A stretch of 62,321 nt of DNA from CAYSYM01 sp964435115 (GCA_964435115.1 CAYSYM010000019.1:1-62321); one strand, 5' to 3'; positions 1 to 8,366 are shown, counted from the first letter of the stretch. Translations and numbers: made by a program. The notes: generated from the sequence alone by a model not told the origin.

Positions 1-25
1 ACCGCACGTACGCGCTCTCAGGCAT
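1..25 (-). CDS. Start of a gene truncated by the left window edge
   Basis: Only eight codons are visible (Met-Pro-Glu-Ser-Ala-Tyr-Val-Arg). They begin at an ATG at 25 on the minus strand, preceded by a good ribosome binding site (GGGAGA, about 5 bases upstream). The gene would follow the PEP-mobile-domain gene at 97..1941 in the same direction. PEP-synthase-type ATP-binding domains often begin with a short Tyr-Val-aromatic strand, so the missing gene could encode the nucleotide-binding partner of that protein. This is inference from position and a few residues only. Confidence 0.35.
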
Positions 26-41
26 CGGTCTCTCCCACATC

Positions 42-97
42 GCGCCCGACGGGCGGCCGGCCAGCCGCGCGCGGCTGGCCGGCCGCCCGTCGGGCGC
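42..97 (-). terminator. 56-bp perfect palindrome after the PEP-mobile-domain gene
   Basis: Bases 42-69 are the exact reverse complement of 70-97. The right arm ends on the last base of the stop codon of the upstream gene. Both arms are almost pure G+C. No T-run follows on the minus strand, so it would be a non-canonical terminator, an mRNA-end stabiliser or a cruciform rather than a textbook Rho-independent terminator. It separates the gene at 97..1941 from the gene starting at 25. Confidence 0.6.
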
Positions 98-1941
98 TAC
101 TCGAGAATCGTCACCACCCCGGTGTTGCCGTCCACCCGGACCAACTGGCCGGTCTGGATCGTCTTGGTGGCGAACCCGGTGCCGACGACCGCCGGCAGGC
201 CGTACTCACGGGACACGATAGCCGCGTGGCACATGATCCCGCCGATGTCGGAGACGGCCGCCTTGATCCTGGTGAACACCGGCGCCCAGCTTGGGGCGGT
301 GATCGGGCAGACCAGGATCTCGCCGTCCTGCACGGTGTTGAGCTGGTCCACGCTCAGCAGCACCCGCGCACGCCCCTCGGCCACGCCGGGCGAGCCGGCA
401 AAGCCGGCGAGCGTCTTCGGCCCCGCGGCGGGGCCATCGGCCGCGGGCTTCAGCCAGTCGTCGACGCGCTCGGTAGTGATGCCCCAGAGCATCACCGTGA
501 ACGGCTCGGTGATCACGTCCGGGGCGGGCCCCAGCGCCGGCGGCGGCGCCCACCCGCGCAGCGTTTCCAGGATCGCCTTGCGCTGCTGGACGATCGGCGG
601 CCAGTAGCGCGGGCCGCGGGCGGGGGTGCCGACAGCCCACGAGGTCACCAGGTCGTACAGCGCGTCGTACAGCTCGTGGCGGTGGAGGAAGAAGATGTCC
701 TCCGCATCGGCGATGAAGCCTTTACGCGCGAGCAGGCTGCCGAATTCGCGGATCTTGTTCCAGAAGATCGTGTGATGCCAGTGCTCGACGTAGAAGTTGT
801 GGTTCTCGACGTACGGGAACACGGTCCGCGCCAGGTTCAGCAGGTCCTGGAAGACCTTGCGGTCGTCGTCGGTCCCCAGGAGCGCCTGATACTCGCCCGT
901 CACTCGCTCGCGCTCGCGCCGCACCGCCTCGATCGGCCGGGCGATCTCCTCGCCACGGGCGATTCGCTCCACGTAGCCACGCAGGGTGGCGAACGGCAGC
1001 CACAGGTTGTCCACCCAGCTCCGGTGGTGGTGGTAGAACCCCGCCCCGTAGGAGAAGTAGAACCACGGGTTCTTGATCTGTTGCAGCTCGTCCGCCCAGC
1101 GGCGCCCGGCCTCGCTGCTGCTCAGCAGGAAGAGGGTCTCCTCGGGGCTCGTGCCGGCCCTGAACACGTCGGCCAGCCCCAGGTCCACTGCCAGCCGCGC
1201 GAGGCGCTTCAGCTCCTCATCTGGCCGGAAGAGCAGCACGTCGATCCCCGAGACCATCTTGGCCACCGACTGCTCCGCGATGTCCGGGAAGGCCTGCTTG
1301 CAGAACTGGTAGAAGGTCAGGTAGGCGGCGTAGCCCAGGTTCAGGAACTCGAAGTGCAGCTGCCAGATCTTGTACATGTTCTCGAGGCAGCGGTTGTAGG
1401 CCACCAGCAGGTGGTAGGCCGAGGTGATGCCACGACCCTCGGTGACTACCGCCTCGTCCTCCTCCTCGGGCAGGTCCGGGACCCGGATGCCCTCCAGCTC
1501 GCGGATCGTCTCGGTGGCCTTCTGCTCCCAGCGGGTGTACAGCTCATCCCAGTGCTCGTAGTAGTAGCCCGCCCGCCGCTTGAAGAAGTCGACGCGCCTG
1601 GCGACCACGTCCGGGTCGGTGATGGCGTTAGCGCTGATGTAGAGGTAGCCGTTCAGCACGCGCTGGTCGATCCCCAGGGCCGGGGGAACCAGGAAGACGC
1701 GCGCGTTGTACTGCCCCAGGCCAACCCACCAGCTCTCGCAAGTGATGGTGTCGAACGGGTAGAGCGGCTCCGGGTGGTGCATCCCGTCGAAGAACCAGAG
1801 CTTCCCCTCCTCGAATTCGCGGCGCTCCTCGCTGAACAGGTAGTAGTAGGGGTACATCTCCTCCCAGCCGTCGCCGCCCGGCGGCGCGGCTACCTGGAAC
1901 GGGCTGGGGAACGTTCGAGCGGCGACTTCGGCCGTGGCCAT
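97..1941 (-). CDS. PEP-utilising enzyme, swivelling-histidine protein (phenylphosphate synthase protein 1-like)
   Basis: The protein is 614 aa. Its C-terminus carries the PEP-utilising mobile domain with the motif GGIMCHAAIVSREYG (phospho-acceptor His about residue 572), followed by LPAVVGT. The family transfers phosphate from ATP or PEP through this histidine. It lacks both the N-terminal ATP-binding domain and the C-terminal PEP/pyruvate barrel of full PEP synthase. The first ~480 residues are a helical, aromatic-rich region. That layout and size match protein 1 (about 70 kDa) of Thauera phenylphosphate synthase, which works with a separate ATP-binding protein. The ATG at 1941 was chosen because the domain pattern begins there and an upstream extension would overlap the HAD gene. 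It lies downstream of the ubiD and HAD genes in the same direction. The substrate is unknown. Confidence 0.8.
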   Translation of the reverse strand: MATAEVAARTFPSPFQVAAPPGGDGWEEMYPYYYLFSEERREFEEGKLWFFDGMHHPEPLYPFDTITCESWWVGLGQYNARVFLVPPALGIDQRVLNGYLYISANAITDPDVVARRVDFFKRRAGYYYEHWDELYTRWEQKATETIRELEGIRVPDLPEEEDEAVVTEGRGITSAYHLLVAYNRCLENMYKIWQLHFEFLNLGYAAYLTFYQFCKQAFPDIAEQSVAKMVSGIDVLLFRPDEELKRLARLAVDLGLADVFRAGTSPEETLFLLSSSEAGRRWADELQQIKNPWFYFSYGAGFYHHHRSWVDNLWLPFATLRGYVERIARGEEIARPIEAVRRERERVTGEYQALLGTDDDRKVFQDLLNLARTVFPYVENHNFYVEHWHHTIFWNKIREFGSLLARKGFIADAEDIFFLHRHELYDALYDLVTSWAVGTPARGPRYWPPIVQQRKAILETLRGWAPPPALGPAPDVITEPFTVMLWGITTERVDDWLKPAADGPAAGPKTLAGFAGSPGVAEGRARVLLSVDQLNTVQDGEILVCPITAPSWAPVFTRIKAAVSDIGGIMCHAAIVSREYGLPAVVGTGFATKTIQTGQLVRVDGNTGVVTILE

Positions 1942-2174
1942 GTCTCCCTCCCTGTGGCTGTGAGTGGCGCGCCCCGCGGCGAGCGGATCGGCCGGTGGCC
2001 GCGCGTGTCCTGCGACGCGTCTGCCCGCGTGCTGGGCCCCCTGCAAGCTGCTGCGCGGAGCGCTGAGGTATGGATGGGGACTATCCCCCTTACTGGTGCG
2101 CCCGGGTTCGGCTACGTGCACCCCCTCCCCCACTCGCTCGCCGGTGGCAGCGTGCTGTCCCTGTCGGCCCGCAC

Positions 2175-2969
2175 TCAGGCCAGGCCATTCAGCCACTCCG
2201 GCAGCCACCCCACGTCCGCCAGCACCGCGTCCGGGCGGTAGCGGGGCGGCGTGCGCTCGACGTCGGCCAGGCTGCTCGAACCGGTCAGGACCAGGACCGT
2301 GCGGGCGCCGGCCAGCTTGCCCATGCGGATGTCCTGCTGGAGCTGGTCGCCGACGACGGCGACCGCCGGGGCGGGGACGCCAAGCGCTCGCACGGCCGCT
2401 CGGCCGGCCCACACGGAGGGTTTCCCCATCACGCGCGGGGCCGTGCTGGTGGCCCACCAGACCGCCTTGGCCATGGACCCCGTGCCCGGCACGAAGCCGT
2501 CCTCGGTCGGCACGCGGCGGTCCAGGTTGGTCGCCAGGAAGGCCGCGCCGCGCCACACGGCGCGGCAGGCCGTTTCGAGCTTGGCATAGCTGAACTCCGG
2601 GTCGCGCCCGACCACTACCACGTCCGCTGAGTCATCGCGGACGAGCCGCAGGCCGCGCTCCTCGAGTGCCTCCAGGAGCGCTGGCGCGCCGATCGCCAGC
2701 ACCCGTCCCCCGGGGAAGCGGGCCTGGGCGTACTCAGCGGCGACGCTGGCGGAGGTCAGCACCTCGTCCGGGTCGGCCGGAAGACCGGCGCGCGCCAGGC
2801 GCGCGGCGACCTCCGCGGGTCGCTTCGACGAGTCATTGGTGAAGTAGCGCACCAGCAGGCCGCGCCCCTTCAGGTGCGCCAGCGCGGCCGGGGCGGCAGG
2901 GATCGGCTGCGGCCCCTTCAGGAGGCAGCCGTCGATGTCGAACACGAGCCCGCGCGCCCGTGGTGGCAT
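2175..2969 (-). CDS. HAD-superfamily class IIA (NagD-type) phosphatase
   Basis: 264 aa, the usual length for NagD/phosphoglycolate-phosphatase-like enzymes. Motif I is FDIDGCLLKG (nucleophile and general-acid Asp), motif II is YFTNDSSK, the conserved lysine is in MGKPS, and motif IV is VVGDQLQQDIRMG. The cap-type insertion lies between motifs II and III. These enzymes hydrolyse small phosphate esters in the cytoplasm. The ATG is 6 bases past the UbiD stop, so the two are almost certainly co-transcribed. In phenylphosphate carboxylase a HAD-type subunit accompanies UbiD-type subunits, but that one is not a NagD-type protein, so equivalence is not assured. Confidence 0.85.
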   Translation of the reverse strand: MPPRARGLVFDIDGCLLKGPQPIPAAPAALAHLKGRGLLVRYFTNDSSKRPAEVAARLARAGLPADPDEVLTSASVAAEYAQARFPGGRVLAIGAPALLEALEERGLRLVRDDSADVVVVGRDPEFSYAKLETACRAVWRGAAFLATNLDRRVPTEDGFVPGTGSMAKAVWWATSTAPRVMGKPSVWAGRAAVRALGVPAPAVAVVGDQLQQDIRMGKLAGARTVLVLTGSSSLADVERTPPRYRPDAVLADVGWLPEWLNGLA

Positions 2970-2975
2970 GGCCGC

Positions 2976-4451
2976 TCAGCCCACGCCTGCCAGCGCCACC
3001 TCGCGGGCTGTCGCGCCTGCACGCCCATCGGCAGCCTCGGCGAAGTAGCTGTCCCACTCCCGCTTGATCCGCTCGAGCAGCGCCGCGTCCATCTCGATCT
3101 GGATCGGCTTGTCGTCCCACTCGTACGGGATGCAGGTGTCGATGAGGATCCGCGATGTGAGGTAGCGGTCGTTCGTCGGGAGCGACGGGTCGAGTGGGGT
3201 CGAGCGGCCCCGCTCCAGGATCTGGGTGCCCCGGCTCGCCTGGTGGCGGAAGGCCAGCGCGTACAGCACCTGGTCCATGTTCTCGGGGTCGATGTCGTCG
3301 TCCACCAGGATGACTGTCTTCAGGCCGTAGTTGCCGGTGTGGGTGGCGAAGGCGGCCAGCCCGACCTGGGTGGAGTGCCCGTGGTACATCTGCTTGACGG
3401 CGATGATGGCCAGCATCCGCCCGGCTGCCGCGGGCGGCCCGTACACCGCCTTGATGCCCGGGATCTTCATGGTCTGAAGGTCGTTCCAGAGCGAGGCGGT
3501 GCGGTTGATCCCCATGATCATGTGGGTATCGGTGATGGGCATGCCGACGGTGGTCGCCCACAGGATGGGGTTGGAGCGGTGAGTGATGGCCGTCACGCGA
3601 ATGCACTCGCGCGGGAAATGGCCGGCGCCGGAGTAGTAGCCGGTGTACTCGCCGAACGGCCCCTCGGGGAGCAGGTCGCCCGGTACGATGTCGCCCTCGA
3701 TGACGATCTCGGCGGTGGCCGGGACCAGGAGGTCGGAGGTCTCCGCCTTCACTACGTCGACCGGCTCGCCGCGTAGGGCGCCGGCGATCTCGTACTCGCT
3801 CTCGGTGAGCGGGAACATCGTGCTGGAGCAGAGGAAGAGGGACGGGTCCGACCCGATCACCAGGGCCACCGGCATCGGCTGCTTGCGCGCGGCGTAGCCG
3901 CGCAGGTCGATCTCGCCGTCCTTCCCCTTGATCATCTGGATGCCGGCGGTCCTCTCGTCGATGATCACCACCCGGTAGGTGCCCAGGTTCAGCCGGCCGG
4001 TGTCCAGGCTGCGACTGACCACGTAGCAGGCGGTGCCGATGTAGCGGCCGCCATCCCGCGGGTTGAACCACGGCGCGGGGAGCGAGAGGAGGTTGGCCTC
4101 CCCGCCAGTGAAGACGTGCTCCTTGCACGGTCCCCAGGCCACCGTGCGGGGTGGGACGCGGGTGGTGTTGATGCGCTCGACCCAGGTCCGGGCGATGTCC
4201 AGGAAGCGCGTCTGGGTGGGCATGTCCAGGGCGAGCGCCACGCGCTCCCTGGCGGTCAGGGCGCTGGTGAAGACGGGTTTCCCCGGGTAGCCCTTGACGT
4301 CCTCGAACAGCAAGGCCGGGCCAGTCCGCTGCTCGTTGAGCTTGGCGACGTGGCCCAGCTCCAGGTGCCAGTCCACCTGCCGCTTGACGCGCTGGAGCTG
4401 GCCACCAGCTTCGAGGCGCGCGATGAATTCCCGCAGATCGCTGAATGGCAT
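2976..4451 (-). CDS. UbiD-family (de)carboxylase, prenylated-FMN dependent
   Basis: 491 aa, typical for UbiD/Fdc/phenylphosphate-carboxylase proteins. The prFMN/metal-binding segment RLNLGTYR and the catalytic glutamate segment PEGPFGEYTGYY (Arg-Glu-Glu triad) are both present. The C-terminal family signature DDDIDPENMDQVLYALAFR is also present. The enzyme needs prenylated FMN made by UbiX, which is not in the window. The ATG at 4451 has a strong Shine-Dalgarno (GGAGG, 6 bases away). It is the first gene of a probable three-gene unit with the HAD and PEP-mobile-domain proteins. Those neighbours favour an aromatic or phenolic acid role over ubiquinone synthesis. The direction (carboxylation or decarboxylation) and the substrate cannot be read from sequence. 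Confidence 0.9.
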   Translation of the reverse strand: MPFSDLREFIARLEAGGQLQRVKRQVDWHLELGHVAKLNEQRTGPALLFEDVKGYPGKPVFTSALTARERVALALDMPTQTRFLDIARTWVERINTTRVPPRTVAWGPCKEHVFTGGEANLLSLPAPWFNPRDGGRYIGTACYVVSRSLDTGRLNLGTYRVVIIDERTAGIQMIKGKDGEIDLRGYAARKQPMPVALVIGSDPSLFLCSSTMFPLTESEYEIAGALRGEPVDVVKAETSDLLVPATAEIVIEGDIVPGDLLPEGPFGEYTGYYSGAGHFPRECIRVTAITHRSNPILWATTVGMPITDTHMIMGINRTASLWNDLQTMKIPGIKAVYGPPAAAGRMLAIIAVKQMYHGHSTQVGLAAFATHTGNYGLKTVILVDDDIDPENMDQVLYALAFRHQASRGTQILERGRSTPLDPSLPTNDRYLTSRILIDTCIPYEWDDKPIQIEMDAALLERIKREWDSYFAEAADGRAGATAREVALAGVG

Positions 4452-4608
4452 GCGTCTCCTCCCGTCAGTGGGTTACGGCGCTCTGGCGCCCACCGGCCAA
4501 GGGCATGCCCCACGACCGTGCGGCGAAGCGCTTCGCGGTTCCGGTGCGCGGCGGCTCAGCATGCGGGCTGCACAGGCGTCGTGTCCCGCCAGACGGCTGC
4601 TCACGCCC

Positions 4609-5442
4609 TCAGCCCGCCCGTGGCGCGGACAGCCCTCGGTAGCCGAGCGCGGCGGAGATGCGCTCGGCGGCCAGCAGCAGGCGCGGCACGAGGCGCCCGT
4701 GGAGGATCTCCAGGTCGACCCGCGCCACAGACGTCGACACGTTGATCGCGGCGATGACTTCGCCAGAGGCATCCCGCACGGGTGCGGCCGCCGAGCGCAC
4801 GCCGAGCTCCAGCTCCTGGTCGGAGGTCCCGTAGCCGGCGCGTCGGATCTGCTCGAACGCGAACCGCAGGCGATCCAGGCTGGCGAGGGTGTTCGGGGTG
4901 TGCTGCTGCAGCGTCACGCCTGCCAGCAGGCGCAGGACGTCCTCCCACGGGCGGTACGCCAGCAGCACCTTGCCCATGGACGTACAGTAGGCGGGGAGGC
5001 GGCAGCCAACGTACAGGTTGATGGCCGTGAGGCGTCGGTCGGCCACCCGTGCCACGTACACGATCTCCGACCCGTCCAGGACCGCCATGTGGGTCGGCTG
5101 GCCGACATCGTGGAACAGCTCTTCGAGGTAGGGGTGAGCGCGTTCCGGCAGGCCCAGGCTACCCAGGCAGCCAAACCCGAGCTCCAGCACCTTGACGCTG
5201 GGCCGGTAGCGCTTGGTGCGACGATCCTGCTCGAGGTAGCCCAGCTGCTGCAGGGTGAAGGCGAAGCGGAACGCGGTCGCCTTGTTCCAGCCCATGCGCT
5301 CGGCGATCTCCTTGAGGCTGAGCGTGGGGCTGGCGGACCCGAACGAGCAGAGGAGCTCGAGGCCCTTCGCGAGCGACTGGACGAAGTAGCGGCTCTCCGC
5401 CTCCGCGGGGGCGGTTACGCTCTGCAAAACCGTGTTATGCAT
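4609..5442 (-). CDS. IclR-family transcriptional regulator
   Basis: 277 aa. An N-terminal winged helix-turn-helix (about residues 20-80, with LSLKEIAERMGWNKATAFR) is followed by the C-terminal IclR effector domain (about 95-260), including RLPAYCTSMGKVLLAY and the C-terminal NVSTSVAR segment. IclR proteins of the PcaR/PobR branch control aromatic and organic-acid catabolism. It sits 157 bp upstream of the ubiD gene and downstream of the tartrate dehydrogenase gene, all on one strand, so it is the likely regulator of either or both. The effector is unknown. Confidence 0.9.
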   Translation of the reverse strand: MHNTVLQSVTAPAEAESRYFVQSLAKGLELLCSFGSASPTLSLKEIAERMGWNKATAFRFAFTLQQLGYLEQDRRTKRYRPSVKVLELGFGCLGSLGLPERAHPYLEELFHDVGQPTHMAVLDGSEIVYVARVADRRLTAINLYVGCRLPAYCTSMGKVLLAYRPWEDVLRLLAGVTLQQHTPNTLASLDRLRFAFEQIRRAGYGTSDQELELGVRSAAAPVRDASGEVIAAINVSTSVARVDLEILHGRLVPRLLLAAERISAALGYRGLSAPRAG

Positions 5443-5549
5443 AGCGCGCCCAGTCTAGGCCCGCGGGCCCGGGCCGTCTCCTACCCGCCGGGGTAGTTCT
5501 CCCCCCGCGTGAGGGTGGGGCCAGGCCGACCGGCCGCCCCAGCGTCTGT

Positions 5550-5590
5550 CCCAGTGGACGACCAGGCCTCGCGCCTGGTCGTCCACTGGG
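5550..5590 (-). terminator. 18-bp perfect hairpin after the tartrate dehydrogenase gene
   Basis: Bases 5550-5567 pair perfectly with 5573-5590 around a 5-base loop. The hairpin starts 6 bases after the dehydrogenase stop codon and lies upstream of the IclR gene. No T-run follows on the minus strand. It probably ends or attenuates transcription between the two genes. Confidence 0.65.
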
Positions 5591-5596
5591 GGAGCC

Positions 5597-6673
5597 TCAC
5601 AGGTGGGTGAGGATCGCGTCCGTGACCTGGCGGGTGGTGGCGCTGCCGCCGAGGTCGGGCGTGAGCCGGCCGGCGGCGCAGGTGCGCTCGATCGCGTGCA
5701 TCACACGCGCCGCCTCCCCTGGGAGCCCCAGATGGTCGAGCAGGAGCGCCGCGCTCCAGATGGCGCCGATAGGGTTGGCGATCCCCTGGCCGGCGATGTC
5801 GGGCGCCGAGCCGTGGACCGGCTCGAACATGCTCGGGAAGCGGCGCTCCGGGTTCAGGTTGGCACTCGCGGCGATACCCAGGCTGCCGGCCAGCGCGCTT
5901 CCCAGGTCGGAGAGGATGTCCGCGAACAGGTTGGAGGCTACGACGACTTCGAGCGTATCAGGCCGCAGGACGAAGCGCGCTGCCATGGCGTCCACGAGCC
6001 ACTGCTCGACCTCCACGTCCGGGTAGTCGGCCTGCACGCGCTCGAACACCTCGTCCCACAGCACCATGGCGTACTGCTGGGCGTTGCTCTTGGTGACGCT
6101 GGTCACCTTCTTCCGCTTGCGCGTGCGGGCCAGGTCGAAGGCGAAGCGCATGATCCGCTCGCACCCCTCCTCCGTGAACAGCCCGGCCTGGATGGCTACC
6201 TCCCTGCCTCGGCCTCGGCCGGCCAGGTTCCGGCCGCCGATCCCGGCGTACTCCCCCTCGGTGTTCTCGCGGACCACGACCCAGTCCATCGTCTCGGCGA
6301 TCGCGCGTCGCAGCGGCGCCTCGACACCGGGCAGCAGCCGCACGGGGCGGACGTTGGCATACTGATCGAAGCCCTGGCAGATAGCCAGCCGCAGCCCCCA
6401 CAGGCTCACGTGGTCGGGCACCCCCGGCCACCCCACTGCGCCGAAGTAGATGGCGTCGAAGGGGCGCAGGGTGTCCAGCCCGTCCGGGTCCATCATGCGG
6501 CCGGTCCGCAGGTAGTACTGGCAGCCCCAGGGGAAGTGCTCGAAGGCGAAGGCGTAGCGGCCGCCGGACCGGGTGGCGAGGTGGTCGAGGACGCGCAGGC
6601 CCTCAGGAACAACCTCCTGGCCGATGCCGTCGCCCGGGATCACGGCAATGCGGTAGCGTCGCTCAGCCGCCAT
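5597..6673 (-). CDS. Tartrate dehydrogenase/decarboxylase or D-malate dehydrogenase
   Basis: 358 aa, isocitrate/isopropylmalate dehydrogenase family. The N-terminus RIAVIPGDGIGQEVVPEG is the family signature. FPWGCQYYLRTGRMMDPDG and VVVRENTEGEYAGIGG are typical of the TtuC/DmlA subgroup, not of LeuB or Icd. The NAD and metal region includes NLFADILSDLGSALAGSLG and FEPVHGSAPDIAGQGIANP. The expected reaction is NAD-dependent oxidation or oxidative decarboxylation of tartrate or D-malate. No leuCD is nearby, which supports a catabolic role. The gene heads the minus-strand run containing iclR, ubiD, HAD and the PEP-mobile-domain gene. Confidence 0.85.
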   Translation of the reverse strand: MAAERRYRIAVIPGDGIGQEVVPEGLRVLDHLATRSGGRYAFAFEHFPWGCQYYLRTGRMMDPDGLDTLRPFDAIYFGAVGWPGVPDHVSLWGLRLAICQGFDQYANVRPVRLLPGVEAPLRRAIAETMDWVVVRENTEGEYAGIGGRNLAGRGRGREVAIQAGLFTEEGCERIMRFAFDLARTRKRKKVTSVTKSNAQQYAMVLWDEVFERVQADYPDVEVEQWLVDAMAARFVLRPDTLEVVVASNLFADILSDLGSALAGSLGIAASANLNPERRFPSMFEPVHGSAPDIAGQGIANPIGAIWSAALLLDHLGLPGEAARVMHAIERTCAAGRLTPDLGGSATTRQVTDAILTHL

Positions 6674-6760
6674 GTCGGTGCCATTGTCCCGGAAGCGACG
6701 CGGGTCGTGCGTGCCCGCACCAGGCGCCGGCGCGCCTGCGAGGGGCGGCGGCGTGGCCCG

Positions 6761-7339
6761 TCACGAGGGGCCTGCCGAGCCCCCCTGCACGTACGCGTCG
6801 GCCGCGGCGCGCAGTCGGGCGGCAGCGTGCTCCACCGACGGTAGCAGCTCCCCCAGCCGTCGCGGCACCTCCGCGCTGCGTCCGGTCGTCGCCAGCTCAG
6901 TCACGGCCTGGGCGCACGCCTGGTCCGCCGCCACGTAGCCGAGCGCCGCCTGGGCGAAGTCCGGGTCGCCCACCGTGAGGTACGAGACGTCCTGTGAGAG
7001 CTCCTCGTCTCTCTGGAGGCGCTCGAGCACGCTCGCCAGCCGCGCCTGGTCGCCGCTCTCCAGGCTCGGCCCCAGGTCTCGGTAGATGCCGAGGTGCCGC
7101 TGCGCCATCTCCAGCACGCCGCGCACCTTCTGGGCGCGGCGCTCCTGCGCCGCCGCCACATCCTGTGTCGGAGCCGCCACCTCCCAGCGCGTCCCGTACT
7201 CCTCGTCCGCCGACTCCCGGAGTCGGGGCGGGAGACGGCGGAGCGCCAGCAGGAGGCTGGTGGCGGCTGCGCCCGCCACCACGACGACGGCGACGACGAC
7301 GAGCAGGAGCGTCGCGGGATCGTCGAGCCCAATGCTCAT
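6761..7339 (-). CDS. Single-pass membrane protein of unknown function
   Basis: 192 aa from the ATG at 7339. One strong N-terminal membrane helix (about residues 10-34, Val/Ala/Leu-rich) is followed by a charged, largely helical cytoplasmic region rich in Ala, Glu, Gln and Arg. No enzymatic motif is recognised. A longer reading to 7420 is possible, but its extra residues are Arg/Pro-rich and non-hydrophobic. It lies between the tartrate dehydrogenase gene and a small membrane ORF on the same strand. Confidence 0.6.
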   Translation of the reverse strand: MSIGLDDPATLLLVVVAVVVVAGAAATSLLLALRRLPPRLRESADEEYGTRWEVAAPTQDVAAAQERRAQKVRGVLEMAQRHLGIYRDLGPSLESGDQARLASVLERLQRDEELSQDVSYLTVGDPDFAQAALGYVAADQACAQAVTELATTGRSAEVPRRLGELLPSVEHAAARLRAAADAYVQGGSAGPS

Positions 7340-7522
7340 GGCAGGGCAGTGTACGCCTGGGCGACGCACCTCGCCCGGCGGGACGCTGGCACGGACCGTG
7401 CGCCACTGCCTCGCTCGCACCGCGCGGCGGCCGACGGCCGCTTGTGGGCTGCCGGAGCTCGGCGCCGCCAGGCGGCGTGAGCGGCCACGGGCTCGGGCCC
7501 CACGGGAGCCAGCGTGACGCGC

Positions 7523-7759
7523 TCAGCGAGCCGCGATGTTGACGACTGCCACCAGGCTTCCCAGGAGCGTGAAGAGGGCGACGAGCGCGCGGGAGTCGAC
7601 GGCCCACCAGGCGTGCGTCCCCCGGTGCGGGTCGACGAAGAGCCCGTACGGCGGGTGGGGTGTGTTCGGGGCCGCGCGCAGGCGGATGGTGCGGCGCATG
7701 AGTGCGCGCTCCTTGGGGGTGGGCTGGTCCGTGAACGGCTCGTGGGCGACAATACGCAC
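7523..7759 (-). CDS. Small hypothetical membrane protein
   Basis: 78 aa (58 aa if it starts at the internal Met-Arg-Arg). The only feature is a C-terminal hydrophobic helix (DSRALVALFTLLGSLVAVVN) after a basic, proline-containing segment. No family is recognised. It is divergent from the greA-like gene, with 124 bp between them. The call rests on a plausible membrane segment and on the absence of a better frame. Confidence 0.4.
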   Translation of the reverse strand: MRIVAHEPFTDQPTPKERALMRRTIRLRAAPNTPHPPYGLFVDPHRGTHAWWAVDSRALVALFTLLGSLVAVVNIAAR

Positions 7760-7883
7760 CCATTCCGGTCAAGCCGGGCCGCTTGACATTACGGCCGCGT
7801 CACGAAAGGCCGGCGGTGCCGGTGTCACGCGGTGCGCGAAAGTAGTGGCGCTGCGTCCTCGGAGCGAGTAGCATCTCCGTCCC

Positions 7884-8357
7884 GTGGCACCCCGACTCAC
7901 CGTTCGCCTCACTGCTCAGGGCCGGCGCGAGCTCGAAGAAGAGCTCGCCCGGCTCGAAGCCCAGCTGCCCGAAGTGGCGGAGCGCTTGCTGGAGGCGCGA
8001 GCGGGGGGGAACGACCCGGTGGAGAACCTGGACCTGCGCGATGCGATGGACGCACTGGCGCTGCTCGAGGGGCGCATCGGCGAGCTGCGGGCGCTGCTCG
8101 CCGCGGCGGAGCCCGTGGAAGAGGCGTCCTCGGCGGACGGCATAGCCCGGCTCGGCTCCAGGGTGCGCGTGCGCCACGCGGACGGCGAGGAGGCCACCTA
8201 CACGCTGGTCTCCGCGGCTGAGGCCGACCCGCGCCGTGGGCGTATCTCGGTCGAGTCCCCCATCGGCCGCGCGCTGGTGGGCCGCAAACAGGGTGAGACC
8301 GTCGTTGCCGAGACGCCGAGCGGCCCGGAGACCCTCGTCGTCCTCGACGTCACCTAA
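7884..8357 (+). CDS. GreA/GreB-family transcript cleavage factor
   Basis: 157 aa, the normal Gre length. The N-terminal coiled-coil hairpin spans about residues 1-75 and begins LTAQGRRELEEELARLEAQL. Its tip GGNDPVENLDLRDAMDALAL carries the acidic residues that act in RNA polymerase's secondary channel (the canonical form is GD-x-x-EN). The C-terminal FKBP-like domain (about 85-157) ends with SPIGRALVGRKQGETVVAETP. It starts at GTG. Its role is rescue of backtracked RNA polymerase. The aminotransferase gene follows after 9 bp. The sequence diverges from classical GreA, so it may be one of several Gre paralogues. Confidence 0.85.
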   Translation: MAPRLTVRLTAQGRRELEEELARLEAQLPEVAERLLEARAGGNDPVENLDLRDAMDALALLEGRIGELRALLAAAEPVEEASSADGIARLGSRVRVRHADGEEATYTLVSAAEADPRRGRISVESPIGRALVGRKQGETVVAETPSGPETLVVLDVT

Positions 8358-8366
8358 CCATCGGGC

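Noticed and set aside
226..2241. 671-codon plus-strand frame opposite the PEP-mobile-domain gene
   Set aside because: Antisense shadow. The minus-strand product has a recognisable phospho-histidine domain.
1942..2556. N-terminal extension of the PEP-mobile-domain protein
   Set aside because: The frame is open to 2556, but the extra ~205 residues are Arg/Gly/Pro-rich, overlap the HAD gene and have no domain. The ATG at 1941 fits better.
7783..7811. Consensus -35 TTGACA upstream of the gre-like gene
   Set aside because: No -10-like hexamer at 16-18 bases downstream, so I do not call a promoter.
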